From Corynebacterium simulans (GTDB taxonomy: Bacteria > Actinomycetota > Actinomycetes > Mycobacteriales > Mycobacteriaceae), in NCBI RefSeq assembly GCF_001586215.1, contig NZ_CP014634.1:806001-870000 (forward strand): a DNA stretch of 64,000 nucleotides, written 5' to 3'. Each line of letters begins with the position of its first letter. Within the stretch, counting starts at the first letter, position 1. Shown in pieces: positions 8,211 through 17,695 of this stretch. The notes beneath the pieces were generated by a model, which had not been told where the DNA came from, made no database searches, and worked only from the letters and a program-made list of their open reading frames with translations. The position numbers and the translations under genes were made by a program.

Positions 8211-9188
8211 GTGGCCACACCAACCTTGAAGGACCTCGCCGCGGCCACGGGGGTTTCTATCTCCACCGTCTCCCGCGCGCTGGCCAATCACCCTGCGATT
8301 TCTCCGGCGACCACGCAAAAGGTCAAGGCTGCGGCCGAGCAGCTGGGCTATCGCCCGAATGCCCAGGCACGCGCGTTGCGCGGTTCACGCTCCGATGCTA
8401 TCGGCGTGGTGATTCCGAACCTGGCGGATCCTTATTTCGCGCTCATTGCTGCCGCGATTGAAGCCGAGGCCGAGCGCGTTGGCATCGCTGCCATCATGAC
8501 CACCTGCTCTGAGTCACCTGAGCACTTAGCCAAAGCACTCGACGCACTGACATGGCGGCAGGTAGACGGCATTATCACCGTCCCGGTTGAAGGCGCCGAA
8601 GCAGCGCTAAAAGACGCCGCGAAATCCCGGCCGCTGCTGCTCATCGACCGAGAGCTGCCGCCCTTCCCCGCCGTTACCTCGGACCCGCGCCCGGGCATGT
8701 TCGCGGCATTAACGCAGCTGCGCCAAAAGGGTCACCGCGTGGTCGGCTATATTCCAGGCCCGCAGCAAACTTCTACGGGTAGGCAGCGGCTGAAAGTCTT
8801 CCGCGGTGCAAGCAGCGAGTTTTCCGCGCATTATGCACAAGGCGGCTTCCGCCGCAAGGACGGCTACGTGGGGGCATTAGAGCTTTTTGAAAAGGGCATT
8901 ACCGCCATCGTGGCGGGCGATTCCATGATGACGGCTGGTGCGCTGGCCGCCTGCTATAACGCCGGCAAGGCCATCGGTGAAGACATCGCGTTGGTGGGCT
9001 ACGACGACTTAAATCTCTTCCGCCTGCAACCGGTGCCGATCTCGGTGGTGGACCAGGACATGGCGGCGCTGGGCCGGCTAGCAGTCCAGCACCTGACCAA
9101 GGCGATTACGCATAACGCAACACCGACCGGGGTAAAGATTCCCACCTCTTATATCCCCCGCGTTTCCACCGCCCGGCAGTTCTCCTAA
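8211..9188 (+). CDS. LacI-family transcriptional regulator
   Basis: 325 residues from GTG 8211, eight bases behind AAAGGA. The N-terminus is a canonical LacI helix-turn-helix plus hinge: TLKDLAAATGVSISTVSRALAN and LGYRPNAQARALRG. The C-terminal two-thirds is the periplasmic-binding-protein-like effector domain (SDAIGVVIPNLADPYFALI, ALVGYDDLNLFRL, VVDQDMAALGRLAVQHL). It is transcribed away from the gal operon with one small gene between. It most likely binds the CAAACGTTTG site in front of galM and responds to galactose or a derivative. The target is inferred from position. Confidence 0.85.
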   Translation: MATPTLKDLAAATGVSISTVSRALANHPAISPATTQKVKAAAEQLGYRPNAQARALRGSRSDAIGVVIPNLADPYFALIAAAIEAEAERVGIAAIMTTCSESPEHLAKALDALTWRQVDGIITVPVEGAEAALKDAAKSRPLLLIDRELPPFPAVTSDPRPGMFAALTQLRQKGHRVVGYIPGPQQTSTGRQRLKVFRGASSEFSAHYAQGGFRRKDGYVGALELFEKGITAIVAGDSMMTAGALAACYNAGKAIGEDIALVGYDDLNLFRLQPVPISVVDQDMAALGRLAVQHLTKAITHNATPTGVKIPTSYIPRVSTARQFS

Positions 9189-9211
9189 GGGCGGTAGCTC
9201 CAGGAAATCGC

Positions 9212-9712
9212 CTATTCCCCCAGCAGCTGGGCGCGCAGGTTTGCGTCCTTCTTCTCCACCTCGGCGGCCATATTTTCTTGGTACTGCGCCATCTTCTCGG
9301 TTAGTTCAGGATCCCCTGCGCCAAGGATACGAACGGCAAGAAGGCCCGCGTTCTTAGCGCCGCCGATAGACACGGTCGCCACCGGCACGCCACCGGGCAT
9401 CTGCACGATAGACAGCAAGGAGTCCAGGCCATCCAAGTCCTTCAGCGCGCGCGGAATGCCGATGACCGGAATCGGAGTCGCCGCAGCAACCATGCCCGGC
9501 AGGTGCGCAGCACCGCCGGCGCAGGCGATGATGGCTTTCAGGCCACGCTTATGCGCGTCCTTGGCATAAGAGAGCATCTTTTCTGGGGTGCGGTGTGCAC
9601 TGACGACGCCCACCTCGAAAGGCACGCCAAACTCCGCCAAGACTTCGGCAGCAGGTTTTACGGTAGGCCAATCTGAATCAGAACCCATGATGAGGCCAAC
9701 GAGTGGTTCCAT
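9212..9712 (-). CDS. purE: N5-carboxyaminoimidazole ribonucleotide mutase
   Basis: Converts N5-CAIR to CAIR in purine synthesis, acting right after PurK. The 166-residue class I enzyme shows [22 protein letters not shown] (catalytic His), [16 protein letters not shown] and the long [21 protein letters not shown] helix. The C-terminal ~25 residues are a charged tail. It lies 78 bases downstream of purK on the same strand, so the two enzymes are probably co-transcribed. Confidence 0.95.
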   Translation of the reverse strand: MEPLVGLIMGSDSDWPTVKPAAEVLAEFGVPFEVGVVSAHRTPEKMLSYAKDAHKRGLKAIIACAGGAAHLPGMVAAATPIPVIGIPRALKDLDGLDSLLSIVQMPGGVPVATVSIGGAKNAGLLAVRILGAGDPELTEKMAQYQENMAAEVEKKDANLRAQLLGE

Positions 9713-9790
9713 ATCTTCTCCTAGGTAGTTGTTACTGGGGGCAGCAAGAAGGTTGCGGGAATCTGCGGAAAACTTATGCAGGCAGAGCTT

Positions 9791-11032
9791 TTAGAGCCAG
9801 GCCGCGTGCACGAGGAAGTGCGCAGCATCTGCCGCGATGTGGAGGGTTTGCTCGACGTCCTCACCCACGACGTTGACGTGGCCAATCTTACGGCCGGCGC
9901 GGTAGTCCTTGCCATAAAGGTGAATCTTGGCCTGCGGGTAACGCTCCATCACGGCACGTACGCGTTGCGGCATTGGCATTTCTGGATCTTCCGGGCCACC
10001 AAGGACGTTAGCCATGACGGTTACGGGAGCAAGCGCTGTGGTCTCACCGAGCGGCAGATCCAAGACTGCGCGTAGGTGCTGCTCGAACTGAGAGGTAACG
10101 GAACCGTCCTGGGTCCAGTGACCCGTGTTGTGCGGACGCATCGCGAGTTCATTTACAGCAAATTCTTCTACTGCTCCATCGCTTGGGAAACCAGCAGCGG
10201 AGGCTGCGGCAGCCGAGGCCGCGCTACCCCAGTTGTCCGCTTCAGCGACAGTGTAAGCAAAGAGTTCAACTGCCAGCACGCCAGTCACTCCTAGCTGCGT
10301 GGCCACGAGCTCGCCGACCTCGGCGGCGCGCTGCGCCAGCTCTGGGCTCAGGCCCGGCGCGGGCGCGAAGGCCTCGGCACAGATGCCGTCACGCTGCACG
10401 GATTGGGTAATCGGCCAAGCCTTCACCTCGCCGGAAGGACGGCGGGCGACTAGAACCGAAAGCTCGCGGGTGAGGTCAACCTTCTCCTCTGCCATCAAAG
10501 GCGTGCCGGCTTCCAGAAGCTCAGCGACCAGGGAATCCAGCTCCTCTGCAGCGGGGAACCACACGCCGTGGCCGTCGTATCCACCGCGGCGGGCCTTCAA
10601 GCAAACGCGGCCTTCTACAAGCTCGGCAAAATTACGCGCATCCTCAACAGAGGCGATTTGTGCAAAACGCGGAACCGGTGCACCCAGCTCCGCCAGCTTT
10701 TGGCGCATAAAGAGTTTGTCCTGGGCATACAGGAGCGCGGAAGGCTGCGGCTGGACGTTATAGCCGGCGTCGATAAGCGCCTGCACGTGATCGGTGGGCA
10801 CGTGCTCGTGCTCGAAGGTCAGCGCATCGGCATCTTTAGCTGCAGAAACCAGCATCTCGTAGGCATGGTAATCACCCAAGACCACGTCTGGAATGACCTG
10901 CGCTGCGGACTGCTCCTGCGAGGAGGCAAGAATGCGCAGGTGGATGTCGAGCTCGGCGGCAGCCGGCTGCATCATGCGTGCGAGCTGGCCGTCGCCATAA
11001 ACGGTAACGATGGGCTTTGCTGTATGACTCAC
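9791..11032 (-). CDS. purK: N5-carboxyaminoimidazole ribonucleotide synthase
   Basis: ATP-grasp enzyme making N5-CAIR from AIR, bicarbonate and ATP. From GTG 11032 (VSHTAKPIVTVYG) the product has 413 residues. Visible features are the N-terminal VYGDGQLARMMQPAA, FEHEHVPTDHVQAL, CLKARRGGYDGHGVW (ATP-grasp lysine/glycine loop) and VNELAMRPHNTGHW. Between VLAVELF and VNELAMRP there is an Ala/Ser-rich insertion of about 25 residues not expected in PurK. Upstream in-frame sequence belongs to the antisense of budA, so the GTG start is preferred. Confidence 0.9.
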   Translation of the reverse strand: MSHTAKPIVTVYGDGQLARMMQPAAAELDIHLRILASSQEQSAAQVIPDVVLGDYHAYEMLVSAAKDADALTFEHEHVPTDHVQALIDAGYNVQPQPSALLYAQDKLFMRQKLAELGAPVPRFAQIASVEDARNFAELVEGRVCLKARRGGYDGHGVWFPAAEELDSLVAELLEAGTPLMAEEKVDLTRELSVLVARRPSGEVKAWPITQSVQRDGICAEAFAPAPGLSPELAQRAAEVGELVATQLGVTGVLAVELFAYTVAEADNWGSAASAAAASAAGFPSDGAVEEFAVNELAMRPHNTGHWTQDGSVTSQFEQHLRAVLDLPLGETTALAPVTVMANVLGGPEDPEMPMPQRVRAVMERYPQAKIHLYGKDYRAGRKIGHVNVVGEDVEQTLHIAADAAHFLVHAAWL

Positions 11033-11056
11033 CCATCCAATACTAGCCTTAACCTT

Positions 11057-11776
11057 ATGATCGTCAGGCATACCATCTTCCAGAACTCCCTCATGGCCGC
11101 TCTGTTGGACGGCATTTATGACGGCGAAATGACCATTGGTGAGCTGCTCGGCAAGGGCAACTTTGGCATCGGTACCTTCGATGCGCTCGACGGCGAAATG
11201 TTGATTCTCGACGGCATCTGTTACCAGCTGCGCGGCGACGGAACTGCCACCATCGCGGACCTGGACCAGGGAACGCCCTTTGCGGTGGCCACCAATTTCG
11301 TACCCCGCATCAAAGTGCAAGCACCGCGCGGAATGCGCCGCGAAGAGCTTTCGGCCTTCGTCGATGAAGTCGAGCCTTCCGCCAACTACATGTACGCGGT
11401 GCGGATAACGGGGCGCTTCGAGTCAGTGCGCACGCGCACCGTGGTCAAACAGTCCAAGCCCTACCCTCCCATGGCGCAGGCGGTGGGCGGCGATAAGGAG
11501 CTGCACTTTGAAAACGTCGAGGGCATCATCGGTGGTTTCCGCACCCCAGTGTTTGAAAAGGGAATCTCGGTGCCAGGCTGCCACGTTCACTTTATCGACG
11601 CCGCGCGTTGCTCCGGCGGGCACGTACTGGACTACGTCGTCGACGAAGCCACCATCGAGCTCTGCCCCGGCACGGATCTTGAAATGCGGCTGCCGCTTAC
11701 CCAGGAATTCAAGCAAGCCAACCTGGCTCCTGAGGATCTGGACCACCAGCTGCACACCACAGAGGTTAAGAATTAG
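11057..11776 (+). CDS. budA: Alpha-acetolactate decarboxylase
   Basis: Turns alpha-acetolactate into acetoin, diverting pyruvate or branched-chain intermediates to a neutral product. The 239-residue protein contains the zinc ligands in CHVHFIDAARCSGGHVLDY and the conserved LDGEMLILDGICYQL segment. The short start (ATG 11057, MIVRHTIFQ) is chosen because the longer frame is antisense to purK. It is divergent from purK (24 bases) and its stop overlaps the stop of the convergent PH-domain gene by a few bases. No acetolactate synthase gene is nearby, so substrate would come from the housekeeping enzyme. Confidence 0.9.
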   Translation: MIVRHTIFQNSLMAALLDGIYDGEMTIGELLGKGNFGIGTFDALDGEMLILDGICYQLRGDGTATIADLDQGTPFAVATNFVPRIKVQAPRGMRREELSAFVDEVEPSANYMYAVRITGRFESVRTRTVVKQSKPYPPMAQAVGGDKELHFENVEGIIGGFRTPVFEKGISVPGCHVHFIDAARCSGGHVLDYVVDEATIELCPGTDLEMRLPLTQEFKQANLAPEDLDHQLHTTEVKN

Positions 11777-12213
11777 AAGAGCTCCTGCTCGTTGAGAATT
11801 TCTTCTACGCGTTTGGCCCTGGGGATGGAAGAGAAATACATTGGCCGCTCATAACCGTGGATGGCCAGCGAGATCCCACCGCGGCGCCGCCTAGCACCGC
11901 GAATATCCTGCAGCGGGATGGAATCAATGTGCCCTCCCTCGCGGGCGATAACGCGCAGGTTAGTAACGATGAAGCGGCGCCGGCGCGCGCGGTAGAGCGG
12001 GATACCGAAACGCCACAGCGATAGCAGCGCCCAGATTAAAACGATGCCGTTACGCAGGTTTCTGTCTAGGCCGTGGACATCCGCCCAGCCGATGCCCATC
12101 CATGCCACGCCGGTAATGAGGATGAGCTCAAGGAAAGGAAAGATCAGCGCGCGAAACGGCGCTGTCATATCCACGCGGACTACTTCGCCGCGCCCCATCT
12201 TCATCAGTCCCAT
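11773..12213 (-). CDS. PH domain-containing membrane protein
   Basis: 146 residues from ATG 12213 (MGLMKMGRGEVVRVD). Two hydrophobic helices (LIFPFLELILITGVAWMGIGW and GIVLIWALLSLWRFGI) are followed by a bacterial PH-like domain (RRRRFIVTNLRVIAREGGHIDSI, LQDIRGARRRRGG). Such genes often lie between birA and purK in corynebacteria, as here apart from the inserted budA. The function is unknown. The N-terminal extension seen in the longer frame is discarded because it would be antisense to an unrelated coding remnant (12226-12393). Confidence 0.7.
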   Translation of the reverse strand: MGLMKMGRGEVVRVDMTAPFRALIFPFLELILITGVAWMGIGWADVHGLDRNLRNGIVLIWALLSLWRFGIPLYRARRRRFIVTNLRVIAREGGHIDSIPLQDIRGARRRRGGISLAIHGYERPMYFSSIPRAKRVEEILNEQELF

Positions 12214-12225
12214 AGGGGTGCATGA

Positions 12226-12393
12226 TACCCGCCGGAGACGGCGAAGGACTTCAGCAACGTGGCCTATTCCGCGGCTGAAATCACCAACGGCGATTCCTAC
12301 ACCGTCACCGTCGGCGGCACTGTCGCTGAGGCGACTGCCGGTGAGGTCTCCCAGGGAATGGGCGGCGGTCCGATGAGCGGACAGTGCCCCTAA
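12226..12393 (+). pseudogene. 3' remnant of a secreted carbohydrate-binding-like protein
   Basis: A plus-strand frame open only from a TGA at 12223-12225 to TAA at 12391-12393 reads DFSNVAYSAAEITNG, DSYTVTVGG and ends AGEVSQGMGGGPMSGQCP. The segment TNGDSYTV-x-VGG followed by a Gly/Met-rich tail resembles the C-terminus of bacterial carbohydrate-binding domain (Cthe_2159-like) proteins. There is no start codon or upstream part, so this looks like the last 55 codons of a deleted gene. Family assignment rests on the tail pattern only. Confidence 0.5.
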
Positions 12394-12400
12394 ATAGACG

Positions 12401-12458
12401 CAATTTGCCAAATAGGAATGCCTACCACGCTCTGCGGCGGGCCCTATTTGGCAAATTG
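12401..12458. terminator. Perfect 16-bp inverted repeat, bidirectional terminator or element end
   Basis: CAATTTGCCAAATAGG (12401-12416) and its exact inverse (12443-12458) enclose a 26-base loop. It is followed on the plus strand by TGTTTTA. It sits directly behind the coding remnant ending at 12393 and before the end of birA on the other strand, so a bidirectional terminator is the simplest reading. Confidence 0.6.
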
Positions 12459-12503
12459 TGTTTTAAAGCGCCCCGCCACTCCACTCAGCGCAGCAACGAG
12501 TCG

Positions 12504-13364
12504 CTACTGCACGGGACGCAGGTGGGTGACATCACCTGCCGAGTAATATTCGCCGCCAACGTTGATGCGGCCGTCGTCGCCAATGCCCTCGACGACACCC
12601 ACGACGTCGCCAGTCGGCGCTTCAAGGCGAACTTCCTGGCCGATCGAGGAGCACACCGCACGGTAGTCTGCCATGAGCTGTGGGTCTTGGTTCTCCCACT
12701 GGGTGATGCGACGACGCAGGTTCTTGAGCAGGGCAATCGCCAATTCCGTGCGATCCGTATCGCGACCTTCCAGCATTAGCGAGGTGGCCTTTTCGATAGG
12801 CAGCTGCTCTCGAGTAAGCGTGACGTTCAGGCCCATGCCCACAACCACCCGCGCGGAAGGCGCAGGCGCGGCCTGCGTTTTCGGGGCGACCTCAGCCTTA
12901 TTGACTTCAGCCTTGTTTACTTCCGCCTTGTTTACCTCAGCCTTGCTGACTTCGGTCTTGGGCGCGGACTTGAAGGCGGCACCGACGGGGCCAGCCTCGG
13001 CAAGGATGCCGCAGAGCTTATTGCCGTTGATGTGAACGTCGTTCGGCCACTTCAGAACGGAGCCCTCGACGGTGTCGGTGACGGCCAGGCCCGATGCCAG
13101 TGGCAGGGTGCCTAGGTGCTCGAGGGAATCTGGAAGGATAAGAACAGAAAGAATAAGCTGCGAACCAGCAGGGCTTACCCAGGTCCGACCTAACCGGCCC
13201 TTACCGGAAACCTGCTCGTTGGTCAGCAACACCGTGCCATCGGCAACGTTTTCAGCCTTCATAAGATCGGTGTTGGTTGAGCCGGTCTGCTCCACATATT
13301 CAACTAGAGCAAAGTCATCCGCCAGCGCGGTACGAATGCGTTCAATATCAAGTGCAGCTGTCAT
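12504..13364 (-). CDS. birA: Biotin-[acetyl-CoA-carboxylase] ligase with repeat insertion
   Basis: Activates biotin as biotinyl-AMP and attaches it to the BCCP domains of AccBC and Pyc, both encoded in this window. The 286-residue protein lacks the N-terminal DNA-binding domain of E. coli BirA. It shows the core motifs QTGSTNTDL, the biotin-adenylate loop SGKGRLGRTW, LKWPNDVHINGNKLCGILAE and VVGMGLNV. Between LCGILAEAG and VVGMGLNV a Lys/Ala/Glu/Val pentapeptide repeat is inserted. The C-terminal SH3-like domain is present (EVRLEAPTGDVVGVVEGI). It lies on the minus strand together with the PH-domain gene. Confidence 0.92.
   Translation of the reverse strand: MTAALDIERIRTALADDFALVEYVEQTGSTNTDLMKAENVADGTVLLTNEQVSGKGRLGRTWVSPAGSQLILSVLILPDSLEHLGTLPLASGLAVTDTVEGSVLKWPNDVHINGNKLCGILAEAGPVGAAFKSAPKTEVSKAEVNKAEVNKAEVNKAEVAPKTQAAPAPSARVVVGMGLNVTLTREQLPIEKATSLMLEGRDTDRTELAIALLKNLRRRITQWENQDPQLMADYRAVCSSIGQEVRLEAPTGDVVGVVEGIGDDGRINVGGEYYSAGDVTHLRPVQ
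12876..12959 (-). repeat. 15-bp tandem repeat encoding KAEVN units inside birA
   Basis: Residues 136-163 of BirA read PKTEVSKAEV then several NKAEV copies and end APKTQ. This corresponds to four to five 15-base units with few differences. The insertion lies in a surface-type loop between two catalytic strands and keeps the reading frame. The copy number is likely to vary between strains. Confidence 0.85.
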
Positions 13365-13418
13365 GCCCTAAGAGAGTACTCGACTATGCCGCATGCATGT
13401 TTACACGCAGCACAAAGG

Positions 13419-14039
13419 CTAGAACCAGTTTGGCTTATGCAGGATTTCCTGCGCGGTCCTTTCATCCAAGCAGCTAGTCAAGACTGCCTGCGGCAGCGCC
13501 TTTTCCACCTGTTCCGGGGAGATGGTTATGCCGCGGTTACCCGGCAGCCATTCCACGGTGTCAACAATGAGCTTGTCGTAGATAAAACGCTTATCCCCCG
13601 TCAGCGAGCGGCCATCGCCTTCCATGACGGCGGTGTAGCGAATTTCAGGATCCACCCATTCACAAACCCACTGGCCATATTCAGTGACCTCAGAATCAGA
13701 GATGTTAAGCCCCGCGGCAGTAAGACTGTCCTTCATAAGGGCGCGATCGAAGTGGCCGTTTTCTTCCAAATAGCCGCGCGCAGCGTTGGCATCAGCCTGC
13801 TCACCGAAGATCTTTTTGAAAGTGGTATCGCGCGGTGCGAGTGTCGCAGAGCTGGAAGGCTTTTCCGATTCTTTATTCGGCTCGCTACTCGGCGCGGCAG
13901 AAGTTTGAGCGGATTCGGAAGAAGTCTGGGATGCGGCGACGGTGGTCATTGGTGCGGCAACGTCCTCAGAAGCAGCGCCGGAGCAGCTGGCTAAGGGGAG
14001 AACAAAAAGAGGGACAAAGAGAGGAATAAGCTTTTTCAT
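13419..14039 (-). CDS. Putative lipoprotein of unknown function
   Basis: 206 residues from ATG 14039. The signal peptide MKKLIPLFVPLFVLPLASC ends in a lipobox (LASC). The mature protein begins with a Ser/Thr/Pro-rich linker of about 45 residues and continues into a folded part with a Cys pair (WVCEWVD and LTSCLDERT). There is no recognised domain. It is divergent from the musK gene. Confidence 0.7.
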   Translation of the reverse strand: MKKLIPLFVPLFVLPLASCSGAASEDVAAPMTTVAASQTSSESAQTSAAPSSEPNKESEKPSSSATLAPRDTTFKKIFGEQADANAARGYLEENGHFDRALMKDSLTAAGLNISDSEVTEYGQWVCEWVDPEIRYTAVMEGDGRSLTGDKRFIYDKLIVDTVEWLPGNRGITISPEQVEKALPQAVLTSCLDERTAQEILHKPNWF

Positions 14040-14074
14040 GGCGCCAACCAGCATATGTGATTTAGCGGGGGTGC

Positions 14075-14080
14075 TAGTGT
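14075..14080 (+). promoter_or_regulatory. -10 box for a leaderless musK transcript
   Basis: TAGTGT lies exactly six bases before the ATG at 14087. This spacing places the transcription start at or next to the A of the start codon, and no ribosome binding site precedes it. Leaderless transcripts are common in corynebacteria. Confidence 0.5.
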
Positions 14081-14086
14081 AGGCGC

Positions 14087-15079
<993 letters not shown>

Positions 15080-15091
15080 TCCAAAACTGCA

Positions 15092-15132
15092 AAGAGTTGT
15101 TGGGGGGTAATAACCACCCCCAACTTTTCCTT
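15092..15132 (+). terminator. Intrinsic terminator after musK
   Basis: GTTGGGG(G) and CCCCCAAC form a GC stem around GGTAATAACC and are followed by TTTTCCTTTT. It separates musK from the musE operon. Confidence 0.75.
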
Positions 15133-15169
15133 TTCTGCAGGCCTTTTGCAGGAAGGCTCATTTCCACTT

Positions 15170-15185
15170 AGTGAATTAGGTCAAA
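15170..15185. promoter_or_regulatory. Candidate CRP/GlxR-like site before musE
   Basis: AGTGA-ATTAGG-TCAAA matches the TGTGA-N6-TCACA pattern at eight of ten positions and lies about 70 bases before the musE start. A second palindrome, CCACGAAGTGTGG, follows at about 15190-15202. Sugar uptake genes are common CRP-type targets. The match is imperfect. Confidence 0.35.
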
Positions 15186-15255
15186 AATTCCACGAAGTGT
15201 GGACACTGTAACTTATTTTTAAGGCACAAGAAGTTTTCCGAAAGGTTTATTGCCC

Positions 15256-16539
15256 ATGAAGAAGTCCGTACTTCGCTCTCACCTTCGTACCGTCCAGAAG
15301 GGCGCCGTCGTAACCACCGCTGCTCTTGCGCTGGCTCTGGCAGGCTGCTCCTCCGACGAAGGCTCATCCGATTCCGCCGCACAGGGCTCCGTAGACGGTG
15401 CCGACGGCCGCGGCCCTATCACCTTCGCGATGGGTAAGAATGACACTGACAAGATCCAGCCGATCATTGAAAAGTGGAACAAGGAGCACCCAGAAGAAAA
15501 GGTCACCTTGAAGGAACTGGCCGGTGAGGCTGACGCACAGCGCGACACCTTGGTTCAGTCCCTGCAGGCAGGCAACTCTGACTACGACGTCATGGCACTC
15601 GACGTCGTCTGGACCGCAGAGTTCGCAGCCAACCAGTGGCTCGCACCGCTGACCGATGACCTTGAGGTTGATACCGATGGTTTGCTGGATTCCACCGTTG
15701 AGTCTGCAACCTACAACGACACCCTCTACGCACTGCCGCAGAACACCAACGGCCAGCTGCTGTTCCGTAACACCGACTTGGCAGACAAGGCTCCGGAGAA
15801 GTTCGCTGATCTGAAGTCCGCGTGTGAGGCGCTCAAGAAAGACACCTCCTGTCTGACCACCCAGCTCAAGCAGTACGAGGGTCTGACCGTTAACACCGCC
15901 GGCTTCATGGAGGGCTGGGGCGGCTCCGTTCTTTCTGATGATGGCGCTCCTTCCGTGGATTCCACAGAGTCCAAGGCTGGTCTGCAGGCACTTGTCGACG
16001 CCTACAAGGACGGCGTCATCTCCAAGGACTCCACCGCCGCCACCGAGGAGGAGACCAACCTAGCCTTCACCGAGGGCAAGTCTGCTTTCGCAATCAACTG
16101 GCCGTACATGTACACCAACGCTGAAGATGCTGGCGTGAAGTTCGAGGTCCAGCCGCTGGTAGGCAAGGACGGCGTCGGTGTTTCCACCCTGGGTGGCTAC
16201 AACAACGGCATCAACATCAACTCTGAGAAGAAGGCCACCGCACTGGACTTCATGAAGTTCATCATCAACGAGGAAAACCAGAAGTCCTTCGCTGAGGCTT
16301 CCTTCCCACCGGTTCTGGCTTCCGTCTACGATGACCCAGCCCTCATTGAGCAGTTCCCGTACCTGCCAGCTCTCAAGGAATCCCTCGAGAACGCAGCGCC
16401 GCGTCCGGTTTCCCCGTTCTACACCGCTATTTCCAAGGCCGTGCAGGATAACGCTTATGCAGCTTTGACCGCTGACAAGTCCGTGGACGATGCAACCAAG
16501 GACATGAAGGCCGCCATCGAGGCTGCTTCCCAGGGATAA
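15256..16539 (+). CDS. musE: Maltose-type ABC transporter substrate-binding lipoprotein
   Basis: 427 residues from ATG 15256, with a lipoprotein signal peptide ending LALAGC. The mature part has the family 1 solute-binding fold: TFAMGKNDTDKIQPIIEKW near the start, DVMALDVVWTAEFAANQWL, YALPQNTNGQLLFRNTDL, the GKSAFAINWPYMY strand and LGGYNNGININ. It captures an oligosaccharide at the cell surface and hands it to the two permeases. Maltose/maltodextrin is inferred from the MalE-like motifs and the glucan-active enzyme at the operon end. A TTG six bases earlier is an alternative start. Confidence 0.88.
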   Translation: MKKSVLRSHLRTVQKGAVVTTAALALALAGCSSDEGSSDSAAQGSVDGADGRGPITFAMGKNDTDKIQPIIEKWNKEHPEEKVTLKELAGEADAQRDTLVQSLQAGNSDYDVMALDVVWTAEFAANQWLAPLTDDLEVDTDGLLDSTVESATYNDTLYALPQNTNGQLLFRNTDLADKAPEKFADLKSACEALKKDTSCLTTQLKQYEGLTVNTAGFMEGWGGSVLSDDGAPSVDSTESKAGLQALVDAYKDGVISKDSTAATEEETNLAFTEGKSAFAINWPYMYTNAEDAGVKFEVQPLVGKDGVGVSTLGGYNNGININSEKKATALDFMKFIINEENQKSFAEASFPPVLASVYDDPALIEQFPYLPALKESLENAAPRPVSPFYTAISKAVQDNAYAALTADKSVDDATKDMKAAIEAASQG

Positions 16540-16597
16540 ATTTTTATGCTCCTTGCAGCTCCTTTCTTCTTGTAGGAAGGCTCAAGAAGGAGGCGCC

Positions 16598-16641
16598 ATG
16601 CGGGGCGTGGGTGAGCTTGTGTGCTCGCGCACGCCCCGCAT
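16598..16641 (+). terminator. Hairpin between musE and musF, attenuator-like
   Basis: ATGCGGGGCGTG (16598-16609) pairs perfectly with CACGCCCCGCAT (16630-16641), with an inner GAGC/GCTC stem, and is followed by TGTCTTT. Located between the binding-protein and permease genes, it probably lowers or stops read-through so that the binding protein is made in excess. Confidence 0.75.
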
Positions 16642-16714
16642 TGTCTTTGATGTCAGGCACACCAGTTAGACTCTTACCCAACCAGTTAATCTCCAGCAGA
16701 AAGGCGTCCCCAGC

Positions 16715-17695
16715 GTGGCAGTAACAACGCCCACCGCCATGAAGCGCAAGCAGAATTTGCATGCCGCGGGCCTTATCGCGCCGGCTCTCCTTGTGCTCGC
16801 CGTCGTCATCGGTTACCCAATCCTGCGTGCCATCTGGCTTTCTTTCCAAGGAAACCGCCACCTCAACCCCAAGACAGGAATCTTTGAAGAAGGCGGCTTT
16901 GCAGGCCTTGAGAACTACCTGTACTGGATCAATAACCGGTGTGTTTCCGGCACTGGGCAGATAGCGCAATGCCCTCCGGGCGTGATTGCCACGGATTTCT
17001 GGCCGGCGCTGAAGATCACGCTGTTTTTCACTGTGGTCACCGTCCTGCTTGAGACCATCCTCGGTATGTTCATGGCCATCATCATGAATGGCGAGTACAA
17101 GGGCCGCGGCCTAGTGCGCGCCGCAGTCCTGGTGCCGTGGGCTATTCCTACTGCCGTTACAGCAAAGCTGTGGCAGTTCATGTTCGCACCAGATGGCATC
17201 GTTAACTCCCTGCTCGGCACCGACTTCGCTTGGACCACCGATCCTTTCTACGCACGTCTGGCAGTCATCATCGCTGACGTGTGGAAGACTGCCCCTTTCA
17301 TGGCCCTGCTTATCTTGGCCGGTCTGCAGATGATTCCGCGGGATGTCTACGACGCAGCCCGCGTTGACGGCGCAAGCCGCGTACAAACCTTTTTCAAGAT
17401 CACGCTGCCGCTGGTGCGCCCGGCACTGATGGTTGCGATCTTGTTCCGCACGCTCGACGCACTGCGCATGTACGACCTTCCTGTCATCATGATTTCGGCT
17501 TCTTCCAACGCCCCTACTGCCACTATCTCCCAGCTAGTGGTTGAGGATATGCGCCAAGGCAACTTCAACTCGGCTTCTGCGCTGTCCACACTCATCTTCT
17601 TGCTCATCTTCGTCGTGGCCTTCATTCTGGTTCGCTTCTTGGGGGCCGATGTTTCTGGCAGTAAGCGCGGTGCGAATAGGAAGGCGGCCAAGTAA
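16715..17695 (+). CDS. musF: Sugar ABC transporter permease (MalF type)
   Basis: 326 residues from GTG 16715, with six or more hydrophobic helices. The cytoplasmic EAA loop YDAARVDGASRVQTFFKITLP is intact, so it should dock the MusK ATPase. A short periplasmic Cys-containing loop (NRCVSGTGQIAQCPPG) between the first two helices could hold a disulphide. Its stop overlaps the next start (TAATG). Confidence 0.9.
   Translation: MAVTTPTAMKRKQNLHAAGLIAPALLVLAVVIGYPILRAIWLSFQGNRHLNPKTGIFEEGGFAGLENYLYWINNRCVSGTGQIAQCPPGVIATDFWPALKITLFFTVVTVLLETILGMFMAIIMNGEYKGRGLVRAAVLVPWAIPTAVTAKLWQFMFAPDGIVNSLLGTDFAWTTDPFYARLAVIIADVWKTAPFMALLILAGLQMIPRDVYDAARVDGASRVQTFFKITLPLVRPALMVAILFRTLDALRMYDLPVIMISASSNAPTATISQLVVEDMRQGNFNSASALSTLIFLLIFVVAFILVRFLGADVSGSKRGANRKAAK

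Noticed and set aside
10568..11056. Long N-terminal extension of BudA
   Set aside because: The region is antisense to purK and BudA motifs begin only after ATG 11057.
12876..12959. CRISPR-like short repeats
   Set aside because: Units are 15 bp, contiguous and in frame inside birA, with no spacers.
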